64,000 nt of DNA, taken from contig OY720636.1 of the NCBI GenBank assembly GCA_963169105.1, positions 147,273,941 to 147,337,940 on the forward strand, written 5' to 3'. This DNA is from Ceriagrion tenellum. Lineage: Eukaryota; Arthropoda; Insecta; Odonata; Coenagrionidae. A model generated the notes under the pieces. The model had not been told where the DNA came from. It worked only from the letters and a program-made list of their open reading frames with translations, and made no database searches. Of the stretch, positions 32,691 to 44,414 are shown one piece after another (the first letter of the stretch is position 1; each line of letters starts with the position of its first letter). The translations under genes and the position numbers were made by a program.

Positions 32691-35200
32691 ACAGTTATAA
32701 TGCTTAAATCACGTGGCAACTTTTTCCTATAATTTCAATTAACTCATAGCGGTGGAGACGTTTTACGTTAGCTTAACACACTAAAGCGAGACTTCTGCCA
32801 ACAAATTAGCATCAATCAATAATTACCAACTTATTCATTTGACCACAGCAAGAATCAAATCATGTATCTTTCTCCAATGACATGCAAGTGATGCCGAGCC
32901 AATATTATTCCCCTTCTTTTCCTTCTCATACGGGATAAGACTGTGTTCACACAGTCCTCTGTTCATGCTCCTTTCCCGCAGATTCTAGGAGTAAGTTCGA
33001 AAAACGGTCGTTTCCGTTATTTCCAGCATTATAACGAAGCAAGATGATGGAATCCAAGAATAAGACCAGCTGAATATTTTGGACTGATTTATTAGATTTG
33101 ATTAGTCGATCTTCTAATTTATTGCAATATTTGATAGATGCATAATGGAACAGGGGAAGGAGACCACTTCATGGAGGGCATTAATGCAAGTTATGAGATA
33201 TGAAGATGATTCCCAGAAGCAAGAATCCCTTATTGCTGCGAACAATAATACGTCCAATAATCAGACTTTATTTTCCTAAGGCCAGGGACAACTTTGTGCT
33301 CCGTGCCTTGCGAGTGATGGATTTCTGAAGCCGAACTCATCCTCGATTGCCCCACGAGCTATGGCGATCATTAGGTGATCGCTATTCTTTTCCTATTGAA
33401 ATTTAATATTTATTGAAAAAATAAAACTTGAAAGGAAAACGTTCTGGCCAAGGGCTATTCTACAACCCTCATTAACCTGCTGCATATCTCGCCAAGTTGT
33501 AATTACTGACTTACTCAAATAAAAAGTATTATTTTAGAAATACACTTTCTATAAGGAATCAGATTTATTCCTAATTCTATTTATTATGAAAATTTGAGAG
33601 CTTTAAGAAATATCTAAAATTGTTTTCAGAATTTAAATTAGTTCCTATACAATTTCATTACTATATCAAAAATTAACCAAACTCTCATGATCTAATCCGC
33701 ATCAGAATTGCTCATTCCGAGAGAAACGCTTTCCTTAATGCACTGGAGAATAAAATAACATCGACTGGCTAATACATCAGACCATTGATCAATGAGTGCA
33801 CATAATTATGTCGCAAGTGTTTCCGGAGATTCATATCCAAATTTTATTTGTCAAAAATAGCGGTCGACTTAAGCAGAAGTCCAAAAATGACATTTCAATC
33901 GACAATCGGGATCAGCAGTACCACCAATCACAAATGGCTGATTTTTATCAATGATTTGGGAGTACCTATTTTAGGAGTTTTTCACGAAAACGTCATCCAT
34001 ACATATAATATTGGAAATAACACTATTATTATTTTCAGGGATTCCCTTTCGCTGCATTTAAAAACATCCAATTTCAGGTTCCATTAGAGGTAAAAAAAAA
34101 ATGCAGTAGTTGGTCGTCCAGGTCAGATAAAGGAAGAATTTTTGTTTATTAAAAAAAAGAAGGGAACCAGAATATGAATAAATGACAGAGTGATCATTTG
34201 ACGGTGGATGCACCGAAATACCATAGAACTCTCTCTCCCGAAGTTATCGATATTTGTTTGTTTTTTTGGAGCAGAGGAGATTATGATCGCGGAGAGAGTT
34301 GGAAGGAGATGAGACGCGCTAAAGAACGAAAATATATTGTATTAAAATGATCTCTCCATCGTTCCGGGGAAAAAAGAGCAAACTTAAAAGGTTTACCAGT
34401 ATCATTTAGCGCTACTAAGCAGTATGGTGATAAAATATACGGCTTATTTGAGCGCATTTGAATTGACAAAGATACTAGTCACAAAAAATTAATATTTGAT
34501 GAAAAAACCCACTCACAAATTTTGTCTTTACCATTTCCCATGCAAGACTCGATGAGCCTCGGCTCGGTTCGGTAAGGTGGCATGGGCGGAATAAGGTGAG
34601 TCATCAAGAGACCGCTTCAATAGATTTTAAATTAAGTCGAAAAAAATTCTTAGACCACACTTCACTCAAAAATATATGCTTAGACGGTAGAAATAATCAT
34701 ATCTATAGCGAAATGAATGATGCAGGAATTACATTTAAAAATGTAAGCCTTCATAAAAACTTTCTTATGACTCGGATTAACTGCGTTATTAAAAATTTAA
34801 GCAAAAAACAAATGTAAATACTTGTTTATCACTCGAATTTATATTGTGATATTTGTTACCGACAATTAGTATAAAATGAAACGTAATACAACGCAGAAAT
34901 ATTCAGGAAAAATTTGGACGAATAAAAACAAATTAATTGAAAATATATGTTAAGTGCCATGAGGCTCAAACAGGATTTAATTGCCTAGGAACTAAAACAA
35001 AAAGATGCAATATTTAACTGTTATCGATACGCATAGCTAAAAATCAAGTTCCGTTTGCAAAGCTGCACGCAAACATGGACGTATTAATCACTCCAATCAC
35101 CTTAATCACGTCAATCACCTTAAGTTCACGTTAGCCGCGAGATGACGCTGTAATTACGTTAGTGCAAATTCAGTGGCGGTTTCACGATTTCTGAATTCAT
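32691..35200. other. Unannotated stretch
   Basis: About 2.5 kb, AT-rich, without a supported gene. Short frames at 33848-34087 and 34596-34817 show no motif. Confidence 0.45.
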
Positions 35201-36640
35201 GGTGGAATTCCTCATGGAGAGAGGGGGAGGGAGGTCGGATTGGCTGTTCATGGTGACGAATGGAGGCTGAAGAGAGGCGGTGTGATGGAGGTGTGGGGTG
35301 AAGAGTACTTAGCATACTCGGCCCATCGCGGAGGAAACGGCAGCGCCGAGGGCAGGAGGGAGGGGGGGGGACGCCGAATGGGCGGATGCGCGGCTGGCTA
35401 GCAACAGAGGAGGCGCATCCCTATCTCGCCTCCCAATGGCCGAGCGACCCCGGGGGCGCGGGCGGGGGCGCGACCTCCACCCGCGCCCGGGCGAGAGTTT
35501 TGGGATTTAAATGGACCGAGAGAGAGAGAGGGTGGACTTGTTACGAGAAACAGAGAGAGAGAGAGGGCAGAAGGAGATGAGCAGAGTTGAATCGGTGGGG
35601 GAGGTTTAAATGGAGCGCGGCTTCAGCCTAACTCCTGACGCGAGGATGGGGGGGTGGTGTCCTCCCCATCCCACTCACCCCCCTTCCCCTCCCCCAATCG
35701 AGGAAAACCGGGGCCGGATTCGGACGGACCATCCTGTAATCGAAGGTTGAGGTCGGGAGAAAGGGATGAAATAAGAAAGAGAAAAGCAAGATTGTGGGAA
35801 AGGAAAAAAAATCAAGTGACGAGTAGCGGGAGTATGAGAGCGTGATGTATATACAATGCGCGACGCCTCCTTTCCTCGTGGCTTTTTTGGGCACGGGATT
35901 CCTCCTCATGTGTGGGTCGGGGGGAGTATGAGATTGGGGGGGTTAGAGGGGCGAGGGGGAGCCGCAGTTCGGTCCCGAATAACAAATCCCGCACGAGGAG
36001 CGCATTGGAGAAGGGACCGCCTACCTCCTCCCTCTGGGGTTTGTGCGATGCCCGATGGTGGGCGACGAGGAATTCTAAAAGCGATGGGGGGAAAGGGAAC
36101 AAGTTGGAGAGGGTGCCGCAAGGGAGAGCGGATCTCAACTTCCGGCGAGGGCATTTAAAGAAGACGACCCTGCCCCCGTGATTGCTCCCCTTTGCCTTCA
36201 CGTTCACGACGAGGCATCAGTGAAGGGCAGGGTCGGGTTGAATGCAGGGAGCGCGAGGGGCGAAAGAGGTCTCGCCCCTTTCCTCCCTTTCCTTAGGATG
36301 CTTGCACCTTCTCGCACGGCGACGGTCGTCCCTTCCTCCCCACTTCAATGCCCCCCCTTGCCCCCGCCCTAAGCGACCGCTCCCTCCCCGGCGGCGGCGA
36401 AGCGAGGCGCTGGTGGGGAAGCGGCCGCAGGTGCCAAGTGGAGGAGAGCGCTGTGAAATGCTCTGCGAGCGAGATGGCATTTAAGCGCAAGGTCTCGCGT
36501 CGGATAGCCACGAAATCACGCTCTCTCGCGTCACCTCGACTGTCCCAGAGTGATTACGTCTGGAGAGTGACCCGTTATGAGAGATGGTGGCGACGCGTGG
36601 GAATTTGAGGGGAGAGACGAACGCCCCCCGCAGCCATCTG
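35200..36640. other. GC-rich, CpG-dense block, possible CpG island
   Basis: About 1.4 kb that is strikingly richer in G, C and CpG than the flanks, with runs such as GGGGGCGCGGGCGGGGGCGCG (35452-35472), GA-rich patches (35518-35570) and frequent open frames on all strands, which is a compositional effect. Repeated ATTTAAATGGA/GTTTAAATGGAG-like words lie at 35505 and 35606. Such a block in AT-rich DNA can be a promoter-linked CpG island, but I see no splice-linked exon or convincing ORF. None of the overlapping frames has a recognisable domain. Confidence 0.5.
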
Positions 36641-36697
36641 CGCACATCTGCACGCAATTATTCAGAGAGAGATTTTCCGTGTATAACGATTCCCTTG

Positions 36698-37078
36698 TTA
36701 TATTTTCACGGCTCCATCCTCTTTTTTCAAATATGACGAGTCAATCGATAATTTATCTTTCATATCATCCTCAGCATAAGCCTTGGAAATCAACTCAAAA
36801 GTTTCCGTGAAGGATTTGCGGAGTTTTACGCAGAATTTCACAGAACAACGCTGCTCCTTCAAAGAGGTCATTTCCGCGGATCCGATTTTTCGCCGCACTC
36901 CACGAACACCCTTTCACATAAACGGCCGTAACTAAGCAACAAAACAAGACATCAACAAAGTGGTTAAAGGCGGTTATTTTGGGATTCTTCGCGGACACAA
37001 CGCCTCCATTGAATTAAAAAATAACCAACCAGAGGCGCGCTATTCAGAAAGTTCGGGAATTTTTGAACAGACCTCGTA
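36698..37078 (-). pseudogene. Mariner transposase N-terminus with 5' terminal repeat
   Basis: On the minus strand the element begins next to TA (37077-37078) with CGAGGTCTGTTCAAAAATTC, a mariner-type inverted terminal repeat. At 36898-36700 it encodes the N-terminal helix-turn-helix leader: LKEQRCSVKFCVKLRKSFTE, TFELISKAYAED. This is the start of mariner transposases (DNA-binding domain) and of the proteins derived from them. Catalytic DDD/DDE residues and the other terminal repeat are absent; the sequence runs into the GC block after about 400 bp. Stops occur before and after the segment. Confidence 0.7.
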
Positions 37079-38525
37079 TATGATGACATAAAAATTGAAT
37101 ATAAATTCACCAAGCATTTTAACTTCATCATCATTGTCAGTCATCAATCTACGGACAAGGTTTGTCAACCTTTGTCAACTGCTTCATGGATTTCCTTCAT
37201 GTCCCACTGGTATATAATAGTGAGATTTTCGCACAAAAATGCATCATCAGTTTTAAAGCCTAGGCATGATATGTTTCCCTTGGCGGCAAAAATTAGCATA
37301 ATAATGGCTGACATTTTGGCGTGCACTTCGTAGAAATTACCTTTACGATACACATTGGCCGTTTTCTGTCATCTAGGAAGCATTGATAACAACCGCTGTG
37401 GTTAGTTTTCCTAATCCACGAAACTACGAGAAGCAAAAACGTTGGTCACTTTCTGTGTTTTCATAAATAATCACTCAGCAGGAATGCATTCTGGCTAATC
37501 TCTCATAGTGAACTACAGCTCCCTTGAGTGGGATGGAGAATATTTTGACAAAACCGTCAAGAATGATGAAAATGAATGATGAAAGATGAAAAGAATGACT
37601 GTCCTGTGATGAAAACGCTGAACCTAATACATTTGGTACAAAACATAAACGAAGCCTCTCTAACTAACGATTGATAAAGTGTGAAAAAGTGCTCACGAGA
37701 TGAAATTTAATTGGAGAAAGCCCATTACCTACTGATATTAGCTGGAAGAATGATGAGAACAACAACCTCTTATTTTACTTGCCGGGTTTGGAGAATTCAT
37801 TGTGTCATAAAACGACTCTTTAAACTGGGCCCGCATATAGTCGGGAGTAGGGAAAGAGTAGAAGGGAGGGCAAAAGATTCGCAGCCGCTCTCTTTCTAAT
37901 AGGCCAAGCATTAACCCACAGGAGATCTTCGCACTCCTGCAAGGACCGCAAGAGGTGGCGCTCTAAAATACGATTATGGGACGTAGACATGCGAAGACAT
38001 CTACCTTCACCGCGATTACGCGTAAGATTTATCCTAGTTTCTAGATTCAATAGTCTAGCAATGCTCAATTCAATAGCCAAACAGCATTGGAGACGGACTT
38101 TATAGCTCTCTTCAGATACACCTTTAAAATAATTCAAATAGTCCTTCTGTTTATCTGATACTCATTACTCACTACACAGGTCTTCGTCCAGAACCCATTC
38201 ATATTATCTAATAGCCGGTTGTTATAAACTTCCGCAAGGTAATCAATAGTTTTGTTAAGTCGGGGGTGAGGAAAGTTTGGCACGCATGCATATAGTAGCA
38301 CGCGGAGCTGGAAGGGCGCTACGGGAAATTCTGCGGCAAGTTTAGATTACAGTGTCGAAATAGCAACTTAAATAGATCTGACAAATCTGCAGATTGGGGA
38401 CAAAGAAGAGCGCCGTATACGCTACTGGTCTTTTCCATCCACGTCAATTACTCTGACTTCGAGTCGTCAAACTTTTTCTGCGCTATATACTTTGTTCCCA
38501 TTTTTTCTGCATGAGTCATAACAAG
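37079..38525. other. Unannotated stretch with one unidentified minus-strand ORF
   Basis: A minus-strand frame (38137-37820) of 105 codons, rich in Leu and Arg, has no motif I recognise. Upstream on the same strand (38300-38140) a second short frame reads NFPHPRLNKTIDYLAEVYNN. Together they might be part of an unknown element or a decayed protein. No host gene is claimed. Confidence 0.35.
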
Positions 38526-38529
38526 GCAC

Positions 38530-38920
38530 ATACGTTCAATGGTACCCAGATCCCTCCCGCCCAACTCCACACATGCTGATAACCCACCTCCACCTTAACG
38601 ACCCTTTCCAAGTTAACCCACCCTTCCCTCTACCTTCCATCCCCCGCCCCCACCTTTCTCACCAACGCGGTCCTCCTAAGGGTTTTCCCTAATTCTCACC
38701 ATAACCGCCACCCCTCACCTCTCTCCGGGTTTCCCCCCCCTCCTAACACCCATTCTTCCACCCCTCTCCAACCTCCCCCAAGACCCTTCCAGGTATATAT
38801 TTGCTTGAATTTTAAAATTGTTTGTACTTGAAAATGACCTCTATGTGTCGAAACATGTCGTACCAAAAAAATAAATCAGTGGAAGAAAACGAAGTCGTTT
38901 TTTCATTTGTGAACAAGGCA
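38530..38920 (+). mobile_element. Possible solo 3' end of a Penelope-like element
   Basis: A C-rich tract of about 260 bp (38540-38800) is followed at 38832-38916 by the repeat unit seen at 19.7 kb ('gtgtcgaaacatgtcgtacc', then 'aataaatcagtggaag'). C-rich UTR followed by a hammerhead-like motif is the same order as in the PLEs at 5.7 kb and, reversed, at 12.6-12.1 kb. The CTGATGA part is degraded here, while GTGTCGAAAC is intact. No coding part is present. Confidence 0.5.
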
Positions 38921-41060
38921 CATGTTTAAAAAACACCATAATTGCTACAAATCATCATTATGCTTTGAAAAAACGCTTTAGCCAAAAGTATGTTGTGTAA
39001 TAACTAAGGGACTGAAAATATAAATAATGATTCCACAAGGTATGGTCTATTCGGTTATTTTTATGCATTTGAAATTTGTTATTGCGCTCAAATTGTTCTC
39101 ATATGTGACATATAACAGAGTAGGACTATTAGATGTCCGAATCAGTCCAAATGTGTCCATCAATTCGATACCACCACTGGAGTGCTCTTTTTCATTGATT
39201 GAAGTACGATTAAATTACTTATAACGTGTGAGTTTCCATTGAGAATAATTGATATATGGTTTCTGAACTCGAGGCCTATCAACAATATCAATTGCAAATA
39301 TTTCTTTGTCCCTCAAATGAAAGGTCGTTTTATATCCCAAGAGAAAGTTCTAAGGTTCTGGTTCTAACTAACTTCCTTGTTCGGCGAATGAGTAAGTGAA
39401 TACATATTTCAAATGCATTAAGTTAACTGAATAAACCCTACTTTGTATAATCATTTTCAAGAGTATCAACTTTTTAGTTATCGCATAGCACCCTTATTTA
39501 TCGCACAGCATCATCCGTTTTTCATAGTGTTCAGATGAATTTATAGCGATTATGGTGCTTTTTAAAACAGTCTTGTCATAGTTTATGTTGCATAAACTCA
39601 GATCTAAAATGGGATTTTAAGTCTAAGGTGGGACGACTAAATTACTGTAAGGAAAATCGTATTGCCGTATAAAATTATCTCCAATAAACCATTTTAATAT
39701 TGGTTTTTGTAGACTTACAATATTCTAGATTTTAAATATTTATTAAAACTTTTGAATATATCAAAGCTTGGGATAATAATCATGAAAATAGATGTTGAAA
39801 CATTTTCTGAATCAACGGAAAAGCGTTTTAAAAATCGATTTGCACATCATTCTTTCAAAATTGCCCTCTTGCATTTTTTTGTAAATATTATCTGAAATAA
39901 CTGAAAATCACAAATTTTTTTTAAGTTTCTAATGACTTTCTCCATCATGCAGGAAAAGATATCCATCTTTATTCTATACTAGCAATCTTTATTTTGACAA
40001 AATTCCATTCGTACTTCGAAATACTTAAAAGGCTTCCACATTTTTCCCCAAAATTAAACTATAGCAAGGCCTACAATACTTGGGTTGGAAAGATTTTAAG
40101 AAAATTAAAAAATATACTATGGAATTTAACAAACGAAATATTTTTTACTAGCACAAAACTTTAACTCGTTTCTTTCGTTTCTATTCCGTCTCAGAGATAG
40201 TTTGTTTTATTATTTTATTAAAAAAATATATACATATATACTCATAACACAAAATTTACACATTCAACTTCATTGAAAATTGAAAATGGTGTTTAATATG
40301 TAAACTAATGCAAGATTTCCATGTTTGTTGGATGGAAAATACATTGCGTGGAAACTTAATTGGATTTGAGGTTATAATGAGTCAACTAGAGTAGTCAAGA
40401 TAGTTCCCACAATTTTATCTAATGTCCAATAAGACTGCCTTTACATGTAGTAAGAGAATAATCACGATTTACATTAATTCCGTGTAATTTACCAACTCAT
40501 TACTTCGATCTTCTTGCGATAAAGATCTCTAAAGTCACATCGATGCCTTTTTTATTACCTACTAAAATTTAAATGCTATTACCACTATCATAGTATTAAT
40601 ATTTAAGTCATAAAGATTTTTAAATTTTTAAGATTGAGCGTGCATGTGATTTTAAAAACAAGCTTTTCTTCATACCTTTTCCCTTTAAATTGAATGTTCA
40701 TACATTTCCAACCAACGAGAAAAAATGAGCATTAAAAAATTACAGAAAGGGATGTGTTACTGATGAATATCACAGTTAAGCAATCCATTATAACTTAACA
40801 AAGATTAAAATTATTTAATGATTACTTTCAATTTAGATACATTTAATTTAAATTAGTGCATAGCAGTTTTTGATTAAATGGTTGGTTAATAATGTTGACT
40901 AATTTTTTTATTTGATAATTAATTGCTGGAAGATGCTAATTGTTTTTAAGCGAGTGATTTATTTTTAAATTATTCTCTTAAGTAGTACTTACTATAAAGG
41001 CCAGTCTTATTTCGCATTAATACAGCATTTTTTATTTACATACTAAATTGGAATATCAAG
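38921..41060. other. Unannotated very AT-rich stretch
   Basis: About 2.1 kb with poly-T and poly-A runs and no supported gene or repeat. Confidence 0.5.
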
Positions 41061-41061
41061 A

Positions 41062-42055
41062 ATGTCCGATCAGCCAATAAAGAAACATCGTTTTAATGAA
41101 GGAAAGAGCATTAAACCTTTTCAGGAATGGTGGACCGTAAAATCTGGCATGAGAAAGTCAGTGATACGGAAATTTATGGTTCACGTTCACAAATAGTATC
41201 TTATAGAGTTTCATCACTGAAGCGGCATTATGAAACCATTCATAAATGACTATGTGGTAAAAAAGAAAATGAACCAAAAGGATATAATTCTATTGTACTA
41301 ATAAAATCACAATTCAGTCAGTGGGTTTAACTAAATTTCTTTCGAGAAGGTCCGCCCTAGTTTCAGCTAATTTTCAAATATCAAGGATTATTGCTCATGC
41401 ACATAGAAAAACAGTTAGTGACGGAGATTGTATTAAAGAAGCATAGAAGATGGACTGCACTCCTTTCCTGTTCAATGGTTTGATAAAAAAATAATATTCA
41501 AAAGGATTAAAAATTTGCCACTGAGCAGGAATACAGAGAAAGACATGATGTTGAAAACGGCAACGAACAAAAGATATTGTATCATGAAAATACTTTTCAA
41601 GTTGTATTATGAGAGTACGGGTCAAACAATTAGAGAGAATAGTCATTATTGTTAGAGTTTCTTCTAGTGAAGAGATGGGTGAGGACATGAATACTCTGGT
41701 AACCTTACCAGATATAGGCTCCGAAATATGTAAGGCTGTTGTAAACGTGCGTATAATAAAAAGTTTTGACTTTTCATGAAAGGCATCTGTAACAACAGGT
41801 GGTACACCTAGCATAGTTGAAAAGGAAGCAGGTTTCGTATCTTTGCTTACAAAAAATGTTGGGCATCCAGTTCAGGAGTTTCATTGCATTACACATCTGG
41901 AAACTTTGTGCGCAAAAACCGGGCTTAAATACATCAAAGATGTCATAAAAAACTGTAACCAAATTTGTTAAAAATGTCAGCGCGTTAGATGAAAAAATAA
42001 TATTCCAAAATCTACTAAGTAAAGTGAATTCAGTTTACAAAGGAATATTCCAATA
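41062..42055 (+). pseudogene. hAT-family transposase relic (ZBED5/GTF2IRD2-like)
   Basis: Starting at an ATG (41062) the plus strand reads SDQPIKKHRFNEGKSIKPFQ EWW, a leader like that before a BED-type zinc finger. Farther on, in shifted frames, come LPLSRNTEKDMML, then at about 41790-41960 KEAGFVSLLTKNVGHPVQEF, HCITHLETLCAKTGLKYIKD, VIKNCNQIC. The HCI.H.E.LCAK.GL motif is characteristic of hAT-derived proteins such as ZBED5 and the C-terminal part of GTF2IRD2. The finger cysteines and the first catalytic Asp region cannot be made out. Stops and frameshifts are many. No terminal repeats or 8-bp target duplication was identified. An old, inactive copy. Confidence 0.7.
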
Positions 42056-42059
42056 CTCC

Positions 42060-44410
42060 CTGCCTTAGCAGAGGTTACGTTCAACAAATATTTGTTGAAT
42101 GTTTCAATCTTAGTCTTTAAAGTGATTCGAATTCTTGGATTTTTATTCAACTGTTCACTTTAAGTAACAAAATATGGGTTAAATTTATGGTTTGCTGTTT
42201 ATTGTAAAATAGCATCGCGCTGAACACAAATATTGAATTAAATTTTTCCAGATGTCAATACTTTTTTATTGACACTCATCGATTTCTTTAGATCAAATTT
42301 ATGAGCAAAGAGAACGCTTTCACTAGGACACTTACCTTAACATGGAAAGAAGGTTGTCGGGACGTTGGGACTGTTCTGTGATGGGAGACTGTATAAAGGG
42401 TTATTGTGAGAGCAGAAGGGTGAAAAGAATGGTTGAGAAAAGAGTCATTCTGATACACATTTTAAATGATGTAATTGTGGTGCAAAAATTCAGACTTCAT
42501 CATTAGGTTTACAGATATTCCCATCAATTTTTTGAGTTCTGAATATTACCTTTTTCTATGTGACCCTAGTTGCACTTAGCATGTAATATCAGTAGCGTTC
42601 AAGAAAATTGCAAAATACATGATCAGGTAAAATATTAACAGTGAGGAAAAACTATATTTATATCCATCATCAACATCAGCAGTAGACAAAATTATACAAA
42701 TGAAAAGTTATCAAATTTGGTTATGCAGGGCTATAGGCGTAAGAGAGAGGAGAAAACGTTAGTGTTTCTACCGTCAAATAACTTGAAAGTCATTTAATTC
42801 ATTTTCTGGTTACCTTTAGAAGATAGTGCTCTCCGCTTGACATGAACACAAAATGAGATCCAATTCACTTCTTTGCATTTCCAAATCGAGTTTGAAATTG
42901 CATTGTGTCAAACGTGAGGATGTACAAAAAATGAAAGTAAACAGTAATTGTCAGTGTGCATTACACTTACGGCAATTTCGCGAAAAACATTTATCTGCAA
43001 ATAAAACTCTTCCCTAAGCAGAGGAAATGAACAATTAAATTGGGTGCTATCTTATTTGCTCCATATGAGTAACAAAACTACGATAATTAAAGTCAAATCA
43101 GTGCAATTCAACAGAAAAAGCACTACCAGCAGCTCCAATTTGTGGAAAAGAGTACTGATTAAATATCTACTTGCCAATTAGCAGCTCAAATTTTACCACG
43201 ACTATGTTTTCTAATAGCCATGGCATGCTATTATCATTGAAAGCAAATTTTTAAACTGGTAAAACATTTTAACAAAGCATTTGTTATGACAAAAACGTCA
43301 CAGTGGGATCTTCAAATATCATTTGATGTTAGTCTCGCAATACATCTATGTGGAACATCAAACGACTTATCTTCCTTTCCATTGTCAATCAAAGACCGCA
43401 GAGTATTGTGGATTTTTCAAAGTAGCTTCCCCACCACAGAGTGAGCGCTTTCTGCCATGCGTCACAAGAGGTCTCTGGGATACAAAGAGTGAATACCAAA
43501 AGATCATTCAATCCCTGGGATCACAATTACCTGCTTGCTCCGACCCAGCAGACAGCACATTACACAAGCACAGTCTCCGGAGAGTATATATTCTAAGGAT
43601 TGAGGCGTTAACTAATGAGGTCTGGATTTCACGGCAATGGAACCGGAAAATCCGACGGTTGAACACCATGGTAAACAGCCATGGTGGGAACCAAGTGTGA
43701 TCCCTATTTGATGCTTCGGTCGGTTTGAGGGAATTAAGATGGAAGTGAAAAGAATGAAGACATATAATTAAAGCTCTGTCAAACAGAGAGGCTAATCAAG
43801 AATAAAGGAGCATTAGATACACTCGGCAGTTCATGAATAGAGCTCTCGTGTCTAGAGTTCACAAATATGCTCTCTTCGAGAGAGCACATATCAATATGAA
43901 GTCTGCTTAAGAAATCAACTCCACAGTAGCTTGGATTTAAACGGCAAGGGAAGATAATTTAATTGTTGATATGCAGGCTGAAATGAATTCAGAAAAACTC
44001 AGGCACTTCTGAGTCACATCAATTTCTCATCATTCTAACACTTTTTCTCGCCAGTGAACGAGACCAATTCTTGCGAGTTGTCGTTCCTCGACTGTTAGGA
44101 TGGGAATCCAAACTTAATTCTCTGTCCCAAGGATAACTTTTGGCTAATAACTCGACAAAACCGGATTTGAGTATCTAGAGAAATGAGAATGGGAAGAATA
44201 GAATACTCAATCTGATGTCAGATTATAACGATAGAAAGTCATTCAATCATGTTCTTGGGATATAATTTCATAATCATTTAATTACATCAAGAGCATATTG
44301 GTAAAACATTTTAGTCAAAAAAATTTGTTTCGTCAAATATTATGACCCTGAGACATTTTGCTTCATGGTAAATCTGTGACTTTGGACGCGAATCTTGTGA
44401 ACCGTACGCA
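42060..44410. other. Unannotated stretch
   Basis: No supported gene. The frame at 43323-43700 (125 codons) lacks any motif I know and has no coding-like context. Confidence 0.4.
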
Positions 44411-44414
44411 GTTT

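Noticed and set aside
35386..36608. Many overlapping open frames on both strands
   Set aside because: They are in GC-rich DNA where stop codons are rare, show no domain, and shadow each other.
37820..38137. Minus-strand 105-codon frame as a gene
   Set aside because: No ortholog-like motif, no clear start context, and surroundings typical of decayed repeats.
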